Shown in pieces: positions 1 through 11,074 of a DNA stretch of 64,000 nt. Within the stretch, counting starts at the first letter, position 1. Each line of letters starts with the position of its first letter. A program made the position numbers and the translations under genes. Source of the stretch: Cannabis sativa (taxonomy: Eukaryota; Streptophyta; Magnoliopsida; Rosales; Cannabaceae); NCBI RefSeq assembly GCF_029168945.1, contig NC_083601.1, positions 14,846,160-14,910,159 on the forward strand. The letters run 5' to 3'. The notes under the pieces are model-generated. The model was not told the origin of the DNA and ran no database searches. It saw only the letters and a program-made list of their open reading frames with translations.

Positions 1-1251
1 GACCTCGGCGAACCTCGATTCTCTGGATGTGTTGGTGAAGGCACATGGTATCCCCCTCGAGCTTATGACAGATGATGCTACTATTCTGCTGGCAAACGCA
101 GTGGGGAAATTTGTCTCGGCGGATAAAGTCAGGAAGAAGGAGATTCTAATGAACTCTTTCCTTCAGTTTAGGTCCCGCATCAGTATTCGTCTCCCTTTGA
201 TCCCTAGGGTTTCCTTGGAAGGTGATGGCCAGAAGAAACATTGAGCGTTCTTTAAATATGAACACCTCCCGGTGTTTTGCTTTAAATGTAGCGTAATCGA
301 ACATCTAGAGAATATGTGCTCCGGGCATAAGAGAGTTGTTTTGATGGATGATGGTTGGAGTGTTCCTCTCTTCGGTCCCTGGCTGCGTGATGGGTCTCGC
401 CTCGAGAATGGGTTTTCTTTGCTAGAGGTTGTAGATATTCAGGATCGGGCGATTCTAGAGAAAAATGATGCTACTCAAACTCAAGGGGATGAAGTTGCGA
501 CTGGTGTTTCCCCGAGTTGTGCGATTGTTGGCCTTGGACCCTAGGTAGTGGCTACAGGCACTGGGGATGGTTTGATCGTGTCTGACCTTGTCAGCAAGGA
601 TATCCTCGCTAGGGGATGGAAGGGGTGCCTCGACAAAGGTCAGATACAACCTTTTCGGTGGCGTATAATGACTATGTGGACTTGCCTTTTCCTGCACAAC
701 ATGTGTCCCATGTTGCCAAACCTTTCCAAGAGAAGCTAGGGCCTGTCCAGTTTGGTGCTACATGTGAAAGTGTGGATATCCCTGGGAGCCTTCCTAAGTC
801 TTGCTACCAGTTGAAGAAGTCCAAGATGGTGGGTCCTAATGGTATCCCAAAGAAGCCGGTGTTTAGATTTTCTAACCGGGACCTTGAGCCTAGCATGGGG
901 GCTAAACTTAAGAAGTCGTTGGGAGAGGAGTACACAGGTGAAAGTACTGGGAAAGACTGTATTGCTTTTGTGGAGAACCATAGGGTCACTGATGTGTTTG
1001 GAGAAGGCAGCGCCATCGTGGCTGTCGGTGATGATGGGGATGAGGGGGAGTTTATTTCTCCATCCAAAAAGGTGCATCTTGATGGTGATCCCATTATGGG
1101 AGGGCCTTTGGCCAACCCGACACCAAGCCATTGCAACGAGTCTTACGAATCTCAGTTGTTGGTGGAATCTGCCCCTGCTAGATTGGATGGTCAACAGAAA
1201 GTGGGTAAGTCGTGCATTTCGGATGTGAGAATATATCACCTTACAAATTGA
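1..1251 (+). pseudogene. LINE ORF1-like protein (DUF4283 plus zinc knuckle), broken
   Basis: ORF1 proteins of plant LINEs bind element RNA. The reading frame has an in-frame TGA at 242-244. About 30 bases later comes the knuckle CFKCSVIEHLENMC, which keeps the CX2CX4HX4C spacing of zf-CCHC_4 but lacks the usual glycine before the histidine. After a stop near 542-544 a second open stretch (616-1251, another frame) encodes the low-complexity, charged C-terminal part typical of these proteins. The N-terminus is cut by the window start. The assignment rests on the knuckle and on the downstream endonuclease and RT pieces. Confidence 0.7.
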
Positions 1252-1322
1252 TACTGATGAGAGATCAAAAGATACAAATTTTCGATGGCCGAAGAGGCGA
1301 GCCTTATCATGCCCCCCAAATC

Positions 1323-1560
1323 CCCATGAACCTCTTGTTGTGGAACTATCGGGGCTTGGGGCAAGCTCGAGCAGTGTCTACCCTCAGGGAGTTGGTTGTG
1401 AACAAAAATCTTGATGTTTTTTCTTTCTTGATAGAAACTAAGGTTAATTCGGTTAGGATGAATTGGATTTGGCGTCAAATGGGCTTCTCTAGTGCGATTG
1501 AGGTGGATGCGTTGGGCACGGCCTAGGGCCTTTGTCTTTGCTAGAAATAGGGAGTTGATG
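1323..1560 (+). pseudogene. LINE endonuclease N-terminal stub
   Basis: The frame starts MNLLLWNYRGLGQ, matching the conserved opening of plant LINE apurinic-type endonucleases (normally N-W-N-C-R-G-L-G). It continues through the region of the metal-binding glutamate (FLIETKVN, where E is the expected catalytic residue). About 70 residues remain of a domain that is normally over 200, and then a TAG and a frame change occur near 1526. The rest of the endonuclease and the first RT motifs are deleted. Confidence 0.75.
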
Positions 1561-1591
1561 TCGAAAACCTCAGTGCGAATAAGGCGGTATT

Positions 1592-2145
1592 ATGGTCTTC
1601 TCTAGTCCCCCCATATCTCATCTCATGTACACGGATGACACGTTTCTATTTTGTTCGGCTAAAGTGGAAGAGATCAATGTTATTCAAGGATGCCTTAGGA
1701 AGTACTGTGACTGGTCTGGACAAGTTCTTAATGCTTCCAAATCTGCCACTATCTTCTCAAAGAATACTTGTTCAGAGGTGAAGGTCGAGATTAATAATCT
1801 TTTGGGGTTCGATCCCTCTCGTCTAATGATAGCTTCCTTAGGAACTCGATTTTCTTCTTTAAGAGCGGCACCCGTGACTTTAGCTTTGTGGTTGACAAAG
1901 TCAAGTCGCGTTTGGAGGGTGGAGAAGTAAATTGCTATCCCAAGCTAGTAGAACTATTCTCATCCAATCGGTCGCTGCAAGTATCCCTGTATACTCTATG
2001 TCCACTTTCCTTTTTCCTAAGAGGATCTATGAAGAATTGCAGAAGGCGGTGCAGAACTAATAAGACTCTCTTCTTGGCTTTGGCCAGTTGGGATTCGATA
2101 TGCAAGCTGAAAGGATTTGGGGGCTTGGCATCAAGAAGTTCTTAG
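1592..2145 (+). pseudogene. LINE reverse transcriptase palm fragment
   Basis: The translated text ISHLMYTDDTFLFCSA is the catalytic palm motif of LINE RT (normally F/YADD), here YTDD. It is followed by the expected segment about a plot of 'cysteine-aspartate-tryptophan-serine-glycine' and N-x-S-K-S (CDWSGQVLNASKS). RT copies the element RNA at the nicked target. Roughly the first two thirds of the RT domain are absent. The frame shifts near 1890 into a second open stretch. A missense alanine-to-threonine change in the catalytic motif and the deletion make this inactive. Confidence 0.8.
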
Positions 2146-2279
2146 ACCTGAATTTGGCTTTGATTTCGAAGCTTTGTTGGACGTTTGCTAATGGGGATGG
2201 GAGGTTGTGGTTCCATATTTTCTGAGCCAAGTATTGCAAGCGCGATGACTCCTTTTGGAGTGTTAACCTCCCTGATGCG

Positions 2280-3011
2280 ACTTCCAAGGTGGCCTGCGGT
2301 ATCCTGGCTTCTAGGGACTTTATTCGGTGCAAATCGTGTTGGCTCGTTGCTAATGGTAGAAGCAAAGATATCTGGCACTCGCCTTGGATTCCCTGGCTTA
2401 ACTGGAATGACTACATAGCTGCCTTCAATCCAAGAATTCAACGACCAAGAGTTACTCTGTTAAGTAATTTCTTCAATGAGAAGGGGGAACTTATGGCCAA
2501 TGTTCTGGTTGACTGGTTTTCTCCCCATGTGGGGCGACAGCTTGGGCGTGTGGATTTACTGTCTAATGGGGACAAGGATCGATTAATCTGGCAGGAGTTT
2601 ATTGATGGGTCCTTCTCTGTTAGCCAGGCCTACCTATCTCTCATTAAGCCTCGCCTTGGGGTGGGCTCTAATATTTAGAAAGAAATTTGGAAAGCTCCTC
2701 TTCATGAACGAGTTAAGTTGTTTCTTTGGAAGGTTTGTAAGGATATCCTCCCTTGCGGCTCCCGTCTTCGAACTGTGTTTGGCAATGAGTCTCACTGTGT
2801 TTTGTGCAATGATGGAGAGGACTCCCTCCTTCACCTCTTTTTTCATTGTCCTTTTGCTAAAGCCTGCTGGTTTAGCAGTTGCTATGGAATTCGCAGTGAG
2901 TGGATGGCCTTCTGCAGTACTTCGGAGATTGTGAATACTAGAAATTTGCTGCCTATCTGTGTTTCTCTCTGTGGAATACTAGAAATTAGGTCAAATCCTT
3001 GTATTGTTTGA
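2280..3011 (+). pseudogene. LINE C-terminal region with RT zinc-binding domain (zf-RVT)
   Basis: One frame runs from about 2289 to the stop at 3009-3011 with a single internal TAG at 2676-2678. It contains the linker VANGRSKDIWHSPWIPW (plant LINEs have a closely similar GNG..I..W.DPWIP) and, after the nonsense codon, the zf-RVT domain: KLFLWKVCKDILPC, then CVLCNDGEDSLLHLFFHC with its Cys/His ligands. The RNase H domain that often follows in plant LINEs is absent here. Confidence 0.82.
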
Positions 3012-3013
3012 TG

Positions 3014-3439
3014 TTTATTAGTGCATTATGTTTCAGAAAAAAATACAGATAAAATAAAATTATTTAGGATAAAAATTAAATTATGTTGGATAATAATAAA
3101 AAAAATACACGTAGAAATAAAAATAAAAACATATAATAATATAAATTAAAAAAATTAGTTTTATGAGGAAAAAAATAAAATATTTAAAGCATATTTGAAT
3201 ACTATTTTTTTTCTATACAAAAATGGGTCCTATTTTATCTCCTATTATTGTTGATACCATGATTAAGAAGTAATTTCATAAATATGAAAAAAATAAAGTT
3301 AGTTTAGATAAATATGGTAAGGAAATTTAATATGAAAAAATATAGTATTTAAAATAAAAACTTAATATATATGGGATTGAATTACCATAAAAGATATTAA
3401 AATTCCTTTTCGTATATTTATTTTTGAAAAAATAAAACA
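3014..3439. other. AT-rich spacer without genes
   Basis: About 425 bases of A/T-dominated sequence with no open frame of note and no terminal repeats. I see nothing functional in it. Confidence 0.6.
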
Positions 3440-3634
3440 AATGAAACTAAAGTGATCGCCGTAGTTGTCACCGGTGCCGGAAAAGGCACTGAAGTTTGCT
3501 GTCGGTGCTGGGAAAGTCGTCGGAGTTGCTGTCGGCGCCGAAAAAGTCATCGAAATTGACATTATCGCCGAAAAAATTACCGAAAAAATCACTAAGAAAC
3601 TGAACTAGTTTCTTGGTGAGAAACCAGTTTCTTG

Positions 3635-4169
3635 TAGGGGTGTTCATCAAACCGCTCAAACCGCTCAAACTGCCCGCACCGCACCACATCGCAAAAAAAA
3701 TGCGGTTTGAAATTCTTTGCGGTGCGGTCGCGGTTTGAATTTTTCCTAAACCGCGCGGTGTGGTGCAGTTTGCGGTTTTGAATTTTTAATATGCGGTTCA
3801 AACCGCACCGCACCACATATTATAAAAATACCGATTTTTATATTTATTTAGGTCCAATAAGTGAAGGCCCAACCTAAGCCCACTAATTATTGTATTTTTG
3901 AAACTTGAAACTTTTTTTTCATATTTATTTTCAAGTCTTATGGTATTTTTAACAAGTGCTGCTCAAACTTTGTTATATTTGTGATAGTTTAATTATTTAA
4001 TGATAATCCAAACCGTAAAAAGCGCATAAACCGCACTGCACCGCACCATTTTTTGCGGTTTTTTAGTTTCGCGGTGCGGGTGCGGTTTGAGAAATTGAAA
4101 AAACCACATGTGCGGGTTGGTTTGAAAAAATAGTCAAAAACCGTACCACCCGCACTGCGAACACCCCTA
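3635..4169. mobile_element. Non-autonomous hAT-type element (535 bp)
   Basis: The ends are perfect 11-base inverted repeats: TAGGGGTGTTC at 3635 and its complement GAACACCCCTA ending at 4169. The flanks give an 8-base target-site duplication with one mismatch, GTTTCTTG (3627-3634) and GTATCTTG (4170-4177), the TSD length of hAT elements. The subterminal regions are rich in GCGGTTTG / CAAACCGC blocks in both orientations, as in many plant hAT MITEs. No transposase frame is present, so mobility would need a partner element. Confidence 0.88.
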
Positions 4170-4381
4170 GTATCTTGGTGAGAAACCAGTTTCTTGGTGA
4201 TTTTTCTGGTAATTTTTTTTTTGCGACAATGCCAATTCTGACGAATTTTTCGGAGTTTGCTGTTGGTATCGAAAAAGTTGTCGGAGTAGCTGCCGGTGTC
4301 AGAAAAGTCGTCGGAGTTGCTGCTGACTCCATAAAAGTAGTCAGAATTGGCATTGTCGTCGAAAAAATCACTAGAAAAATA

Positions 4382-4403
4382 ACCAAGAAACTAGTTTCTT
4401 GGT
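4382..4403. repeat. 22-bp perfect palindrome
   Basis: The 11-base arm ACCAAGAAACT (4382-4392) is followed immediately by its exact reverse complement (4393-4403). Less perfect copies of the same palindrome occur near 3595-3634, 4178-4196 and 4535-4570, always between blocks of the 30-bp minisatellite. Confidence 0.85.
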
Positions 4404-4854
4404 AATTGTTCGACGACTATGCCAATTTCGATGACTTTTTCGAAGTTTGCTGTCGGTGCTGGAAAAGTTGCCGGTGTAGCTATCAGTGTCAAAAAAGTTG
4501 TCAGAATTAGCATTATTACCGAAAAAATACCAAGAAACCGATTTCTTCATCAAGAAACCAGTTTCTTGGTATTTTTTCAGTAATTTTTCTGGTGGCAATG
4601 CCAATTTCGATAAATTTTTCAACGTCAGTAGCAACTTCGATGAATTTTCCAGCACCGACAGCTACTCCGGTGATTTTTCCAGTACCGATAACAAACTCCG
4701 GCGATTTTTCCAGCACCCGTGACAAATAAAACTACCTAAAGAAATAAAACATTAAATATGGGATTTAAAAATCTAATTTACATATATATTACATATCAAA
4801 TATCATAAAAAGACTTAAAAACAAAAAAATATTATATAAATTGGTTAAACTTAA

Positions 4855-7175
4855 AGGTATCATATTGTGAAAATTACATCAAATATGGAATTTCATAAAA
4901 AAGTTAGAAAAATATGGCATTTATAGGTTTGCCACTCTTCTATGGTATTTTTTCACATTTAAGATTTTTTATGTTATTTAATATGCCATATTTTTATAAA
5001 CTTATTATCCAATCCCATATTTTATGTTTTTGTTTTTAGCTTAATTAGTTTTATTTTATTTTTTTTAATTTATTTTACATTTACATTTAAGGTTCTTTTC
5101 TATTTGGAAAATTTACACCAAATACTACATTTTTTTTTCAAACTTTACATTTTTAATTTGACAAGAACATTTTACTTTTATACTTTTCTTAATTTTTTTT
5201 TTCTTTTTTACTGTTTTTTACTTATTGAAGCTTCATAAAGTTTTTTTTTTGTCTTTTTTATATATTTTTTTAGTCAATTTTGACTTTCTTTTTTCTTTTC
5301 AATTTTTAAGTCAGTTGCTACTTTTTTTCTTTCTTTCTTTCTCTTATCTCTCTCTATTTTTTTTTTTCTAATTTCTCTTTGTGTCTCTTTTTTTTTTTTA
5401 ATATTTTTTCTCAAACTAATTTTTTTCTCTTAATATATATAATAAGTGTACATTTTTATATTTCATTTTTTTTACAAAAATTAAACTTGTTGTTTTTTTT
5501 ATTTAAACTACTATTTGTTTTTTCTTGTTAAAAACTAATCATTCCATTAAAAACAGCAGGAAAAAAAAAACCAGTTTCATCAACATCATCATGAAAAAAA
5601 AAATAATATAAAAAATCCTAATCTAAAAAGAATCCAAACTTTAAAAACTAGTTTCATCAACATTGAAAGAAACTAATAATTTCATTTAAAGAATAAAAAA
5701 ATAGTTTCATCAACAAGATAATGAAAAAAATTACAATCTAAAAACGATACTAACTTTAAAAACCAGTTTCATCAATATTAAAAGAAACGAATTATTTCAT
5801 TAAAAGAGGCAAAAAAAAAAAATAGTTTCATCAATAACATAATAAAAAATACACAATGTCTAATAACTAAACTTTTACAAACGATACTAAATTTAAAAAC
5901 CAGTTTCGAACATATAAATTTTATATCAATACCTAATAATCAAACTTCTAACTTCATTCTTTATTTTAGCATTTAATTTTTTATTTTCTTGCTCAAAAAC
6001 TAAACTTAATTTAAACATACAATATGCAGCAAATATAACAAAGAGAATCATAAATTAAAATCAAAGAGAAAAAAAAAAGAAACAAAGAAAATTAAAGAGA
6101 CAAAAATGCAATAAAAACCATAAAAAAAAACAGTGGAATGTGAGAAACCAGTTAGTAAAACAACCAAAATAAAAACCAGTTTATTGAAATAAATTAATAA
6201 AAAATTGAATAAAACTCAATAATGAACAACAATAAAAAAAAATCAGTTATAAAAACTAATTACTTAAAAAAACTAGTTATGAAAAATAATAAAATAATAT
6301 GTTTGTTAGAAACTGATTGTTTAAAATAAAATAAAAATTATTGTTCAAATATCATACAATAATAAAACCAGTTTTATACAAACTAGAAAATATACAATAA
6401 TATCATAAAAATGGAGCAACCCAATTACAGAACAGTTAAAACCTCTGAAACCAGTTTCGACATGTGAAACCAGTTTTGACGTTATAAAAAATCATAACAA
6501 AATACAAATGTTAATAATAAAGTTAATTGAAACCAGTTTCATCAGATAATCAAATAAAAACACACACACACAAAAAAATACAAAAAAAAAAAAAATACTA
6601 ATCACAAATATAATCAAAACAACACATAATGCATACCAATAATTTAATAACAAAATATAAGTATAAGTTTCGAACCTAGAAAAAAAATAATAAAAAAGTA
6701 ACTTGAAAAAGTAACTTGAAAAAAAATTCTAATAACATAATGAAACTATTTTTTTATTCTTTTAATGAAATTATTTGTTTCTTTCAATGTTGATGAAACT
6801 GATTTTTAAAGTTTATATTATTTTTAGATTATAATTTTTTATATTGTTTTTTTTTTCAGGATGATATTGATGAAACTGGTTTTTTTTTTTTTCTGCTGCT
6901 TTTAATGAAATAATTAGTTTTTAATAAAAAAATAAAGAAAAAAATAGTAGTTTAAATAAAAAAAAAAGTTTAATTTCTGTAAAAAAAAAAAAATAATATC
7001 TATAGTTGAGATCATTTTTTATTTATTTTAGTATTTTATTTTTTTAAAAAGAAAAAATAAATAAAAAGAAACACAAATTTAAAGTTTTTTATGGCATTAC
7101 TCATAATTTTTTCCTATATTTGTAAGTTTTTTTAAAAAATATCATATTTAGTGTAATTAAGTTTTTATACCATAT
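4855..7175. mobile_element. AT-rich foldback / long-TIR element, possibly MULE-like
   Basis: The region reads as two long inverted arms around an AT-rich core. The outer arms start near 4855 (GGTATC...AATTACATCAAATATGG) and end near 7175 (complement GGTATA...AATTACACTAAATATG), matching at roughly three quarters of positions by eye. Inner arms also match: about 5530-5700 corresponds to the complement of about 6735-6960, sharing GATGAAACTGGTTTTT-like text. The core (5560-6560) repeats AAACCAGTTTCATCAA many times. No coding frame is present. Long TIRs without a transposase suggest a non-autonomous Mutator-like or foldback element, but no target-site duplication was established. Confidence 0.55.
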
Positions 7176-7727
7176 ATATCAAAACTTACTTCCACATGTT
7201 TGTAAATAGCCCTATCATATTTAACATAAAGACTTTTAAAATCCCTTAATTTCCTCCAGATAAAACCTAAACTTTAAAACAGATCCACAACACAACTATA
7301 AAGAAGTTGCGATAACAAAACAATACACAAATCCGACCAACATGAAAATGTAGATAGTCTTTCTCTTTACCAAGCAAATGTGGATATTTTTTCCTCATCA
7401 CTGTCGATCGATCCTCAATGCACAACACCTATGTCTGTCTGTCTACATCTCAGTCATGTAATGTAATCTTTTTTTTTTTTTTACGAAATCTTTTTTCAAT
7501 TTTACGTTTTTAATTTTTTATTACAATTTTACATATTTTGTAAAAATAACATAAAAATAACAGAAAAATAATATCAAAATAACTTATAAAGAACACAAAA
7601 AAAATAAGATCACCAAAAAAAAAAAAAACATCAATTATCCGTAAAAATGTTTAAATTTCCAAATAATCATACTTTTTATAATTTTTTTTTTTGGGTATTT
7701 ATGAAAATTCCAAATAAAAAGGAGGAA

Positions 7728-8002
7728 ATTACACTCTATACCCTTTTTATATTGTACTCATTTATTTTTACCTTCTTTTTTAAAATCTATCATTTTTACC
7801 TCTTTTTTTAAACATTGTACCAATTTTACCCCTGTCACTTCAAGATATTCTCCATGTGATTCTCTTATGTAAGGGTATTTTGGGTACAATACATATAAAA
7901 AGAGGTATGTTTCAAATAAATATAAAATTAGAGGTAAATTTGATTAATTGATGAATAAAAGAGGCATTTTTCAACTTACCCCAATAAAAAGGGTTGTATA
8001 AT
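7728..8002. mobile_element. MITE-like palindromic element (275 bp)
   Basis: The 5' end ATTACACTCTATACCCTTTT and the complement of the 3' end, ATTATACAACCCTTTTTATT, are similar. The complementarity carries on inward in repeated blocks (TTTTACCTCTTTTT on the left, AAAAAGAGGTA on the right), so the whole piece can fold back. No clear target-site duplication was seen, so the exact ends are uncertain. Confidence 0.5.
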
Positions 8003-10528
8003 CTAAGATGTTGGCAGCCCAAACCTTTGGTTATGATCATTAAAAAGAAAAAACAAATAAATACTTGTGCCAGTTAGATTTAAGGGATTATTTGATAAAT
8101 ACCTAAAAAATGAAAAAAAAAAATTACATTGTCACGGATCTACAGTTTTTGTTGTTTTACTGGAGTGTTGTTTTTACGTTGTCAATGTAATAATAACGTG
8201 AAAATAACTTTTTAATCTTCTAAAAAAATAAATAAAGAACTTATATAATACAGAATCTGTAAAAATATATATAAAAAAATTGATTCTAATTTATTCGTCT
8301 AAATTTCTCATTTTAATTTTAGATTATGTTTTCAATTGATACATGTTTGTTGAGTGCACACATAAATAAAGAGATTTTTATATCACATACTGAAATATTT
8401 TTTTTTTTTATTGTAGGGTAGATTTTTTTTCAAAAATACTATATATTTTTATACTGTGTATTGTGGTAAGTTTTATTTGTTGTTCCACTGTTATTTATTA
8501 GTTATTCTACTTTGGTTTTTAATTTTTCTGTTTTGTTATTTTACAGTTGTTTTATAAAAAAAAAAACAGTATTTTTGTATAAAATTCCGTATATTAGTAA
8601 AATTATTAATTTTACCAAAAATATAGTATTTTTGTAAAAACCATAAATAAATGTGCAAGGTCCTTCTTAATTGGACTTAGTGTCCATTTATGGAGGCCCA
8701 ATCGATTTTGTTGGAGGTTGAGTAATAAGGGACCCACCATAGGAGATCGTATCCATTATTGATTATTATAGGGCGTTGATATTATATATTACTCATTATC
8801 CGAACAACTCCATACCCAAAAAGTATATATTTGTTTTTTCAGTGATTGGTCGTTTGGCCTAATTAAAGATAAGCATAATCAATTATATAGGTTTATGTTT
8901 AGATTTATTGGATTAGACTTTACAGGTCTAGTCTTCAAAAAGAAACATTGCTTAACTTATAATTATAATACAATCATAATAATACAGACATTAAAAAACA
9001 CACTAAGGAATCAAATAATGGGATGGTGCACATGGATTCTCTTTGTTTAATCCAAAATAAGTGTGTATTGATAGAAATATTTAATATGTGCCTTATCTAC
9101 TTGCACATAAAATCTATAGAAGGAAAATATTATATATAATTAATTGATACCAAATAAAGTAAACAAAATTGCTTGACAAAAACCTTATAATCTTCAGTGG
9201 ATTTCTTTAAGGCCGAAAGTATGGGCTTAATTACTCTTGGGTCCAAAACATCTTTAAAATAATAAATTACTTTTTGACACAAAACAGAACTCTTTGTCCC
9301 TAAAAAGTTTATATTGTTTACTATACAATTCGAAATAAACTATACTTTTTTAGAAGTAAAGCTAATAAATATACTTACCTAACTTCCACAAAAAATGAGA
9401 ACGATAAGAGGAAATATTAATACTAATTATGGAGTATGGAGTATGGAGTTTACGTATTATGCAAGGAAACATGCTAAATCAATATATATACTTTAGAATC
9501 ACCTGTACGTACCCATAGTTTACTTTATGATAAATATTAATCACACATATTCGATGTATATAGTTTCTTTTTCCATTTAATATATGTTTTTATCTCCACT
9601 GCATGGGCATCTTTATATATTAGGCCAATTTTAATGGTTTAAAAGTAATATTACGGTTCATAATTATAGTAGTTCTCACACACGTACATTATAGTTATAA
9701 TAAAATGGTTTTATATGATCACACATTATTTTTGTGTGCTTTAATTTTTATATATAAGAGGAGAGAGTGGAAAAGAAGAATAAGAGATCACACACATGAT
9801 GCTCTATAATAAGGAAATAAAATAAAAGTGATTATATACCATAATCTGTATAACATTTGAACCAAGAAATGCTAAAATTAGCTCTCTGTATTGTCTTTTA
9901 CTCTAAGAAATAGAGAATAACCTCAAATAAACAAAAAGGTATTTGGAGGGTTGAGTTGAGAATTAGAGATCTATAGTACTATATATATGGAAGAAATTTT
10001 AATGGTTACATTAACTATATAACTATCATGATTATATTTTTTTAGTCATTCAATATATCACTATTAAATAGTTATAATTAATTTAAAAATTAAATAAAAA
10101 TAACTTGTAACTTGATAGTAACTTGATATTTGTTTTATAAAACTTTAATTAACATTAATTATATTTTTACATTAAATTATTTATAATTATTAATTAATTC
10201 TTTATAATTTATTATTAAATTAACAAAGATCTTTTAGCAATTTTTTTAGATTTAAATTATTAAAATATTTATAACAAAACTCTTTATAATTTAAACTTAT
10301 AGCATATATAATTTTATAATTGAAATTTTATTATATATTATAACCCTTAATTTAAAATTATTACACTTATTTAATTTTGTAATTTAAAAATTCAGCAAGG
10401 TTATTAAGTCAAATTAAAATTTAAAACTTAATAATACTACTACTTGTTTATATGACGATAACATTGTAGTGAATACCAAAATGATCGCAAAGTGAGTTCT
10501 CTAAGATTACATGAAAAGCAAAAACATG
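8003..10528. other. Non-coding AT-rich DNA
   Basis: About 2.5 kb without a supported gene. The part 8100-8640 resembles the ends of further small transposons (TTGTTTTTACGTTGTC and related blocks that recur near 33480-33640). The part 8640-8960 is less AT-rich and looks low-copy but has no open frame. The part 9990-10430 is an extremely AT-rich, MITE-like stretch with similarity by eye to 13100-13440. None has terminal repeats clear enough to call an element. Confidence 0.5.
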
Positions 10529-10836
10529 CACGGCAAAAAATTGCTACTTTTAGTGACAACTTTTTAGTCATAATATAATTTTTTATGATTAAATGTGACT
10601 TTTAGTCACAATAAAATATTACTTGTGACTAAAACATAGTATTTAGTTACAAATTGTCACTAATTTAGTTTTAGTCATAATAAATTGTAATTTTTGTGAC
10701 TAATACCTTTATTCACGGACCTTTTAGTCACAATAGGAATAGTAATTTATAATTAGTTACAATTTTTTTACTTTTAGTCACAAATTTAATCGTTCCTATA
10801 TTCTTTTTTTCTTGTTGTGTAAAATTTTTTGTAGTG
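10529..10836. mobile_element. Miniature CACTA (En/Spm-type) element, 308 bp
   Basis: The right end reads TTTTTGTAGTG (10836), whose complement CACTACAAAAAATT is a classic CACTA terminus. The left end at 10529 reads CACGGCAAAAAATT, the same terminus with substitutions. A 3-base target duplication ATG (10526-10528 and 10837-10839) flanks it, the TSD length of CACTA elements. The interior is filled with TTTTAGTCACAA and its complement, the subterminal repeat pattern of this superfamily. There is no transposase, and the decayed left terminus probably prevents mobilisation. Confidence 0.8.
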
Positions 10837-11074
10837 ATGATCTAAGTCTAGATTCTAGATGAATGAAAATCGATTACATTGATTTATTTCATAGCCAAAT
10901 GAGATCTTTAAGATCAAGCTATAAAGGGTGAAATCAATAACAAAAAGTGCACACCGATCACATGCAATATGGATATAAGCAGCTGCAACTTGTATTTTCG
11001 CCTTTGTGAGAAAGATTCACCATGGAGCTTATGATCTCAGCTATGGCTCAGACTTGAGCCTCTTCTTTGAAAAC

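Larger units (their letters stand above)
1..3013 (+). mobile_element. Decayed LINE (non-LTR) retrotransposon, truncated at window start
   Basis: The segment carries the plant L1-type order on one strand: an ORF1 with a CCHC knuckle, an endonuclease beginning, an RT palm fragment, and the RT zinc-binding domain (zf-RVT). Most of the endonuclease and most of the RT are missing between about 1560 and 1600, and frames change several times, so this is a deleted, non-autonomous copy. The 3' boundary is taken where recognisable coding sequence stops and very AT-rich DNA starts near 3013. An A-run follows but no clear target-site duplication was found. The 5' end lies outside the window. Confidence 0.85.
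3440..4730. repeat. Degenerate ~30-bp minisatellite, in direct and inverted blocks
   Basis: Two blocks (3440-3634 and 4170-4730) are built from a diverged unit of about 30 bases containing TTGCTGTCGGTGCTGGAAAA and close variants. Because the unit is a multiple of three it gives 10-residue periodic open frames on both strands (V-x-V-A-A-G-V-x-K-V on one, T-D-S-x-x-x-D-F-S-S on the other). These frames lack any recognised domain and are best read as a consequence of the repeat. Runs on the two strands are separated by short palindromes around AAACCAGTTTCTTGG. A hAT-type element (3635-4169) lies inside the array. Confidence 0.75.

Noticed and set aside
3362..4725. Several overlapping open frames on both strands that look like repetitive proteins.
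   Set aside because: They are the direct result of a 30-base repeat and lack domains, start context or continuity.
3440..4730. Regular 30-bp repeats that might suggest a CRISPR-like array.
   Set aside because: Units are degenerate, adjacent without unique spacers, and the genome is a plant's.
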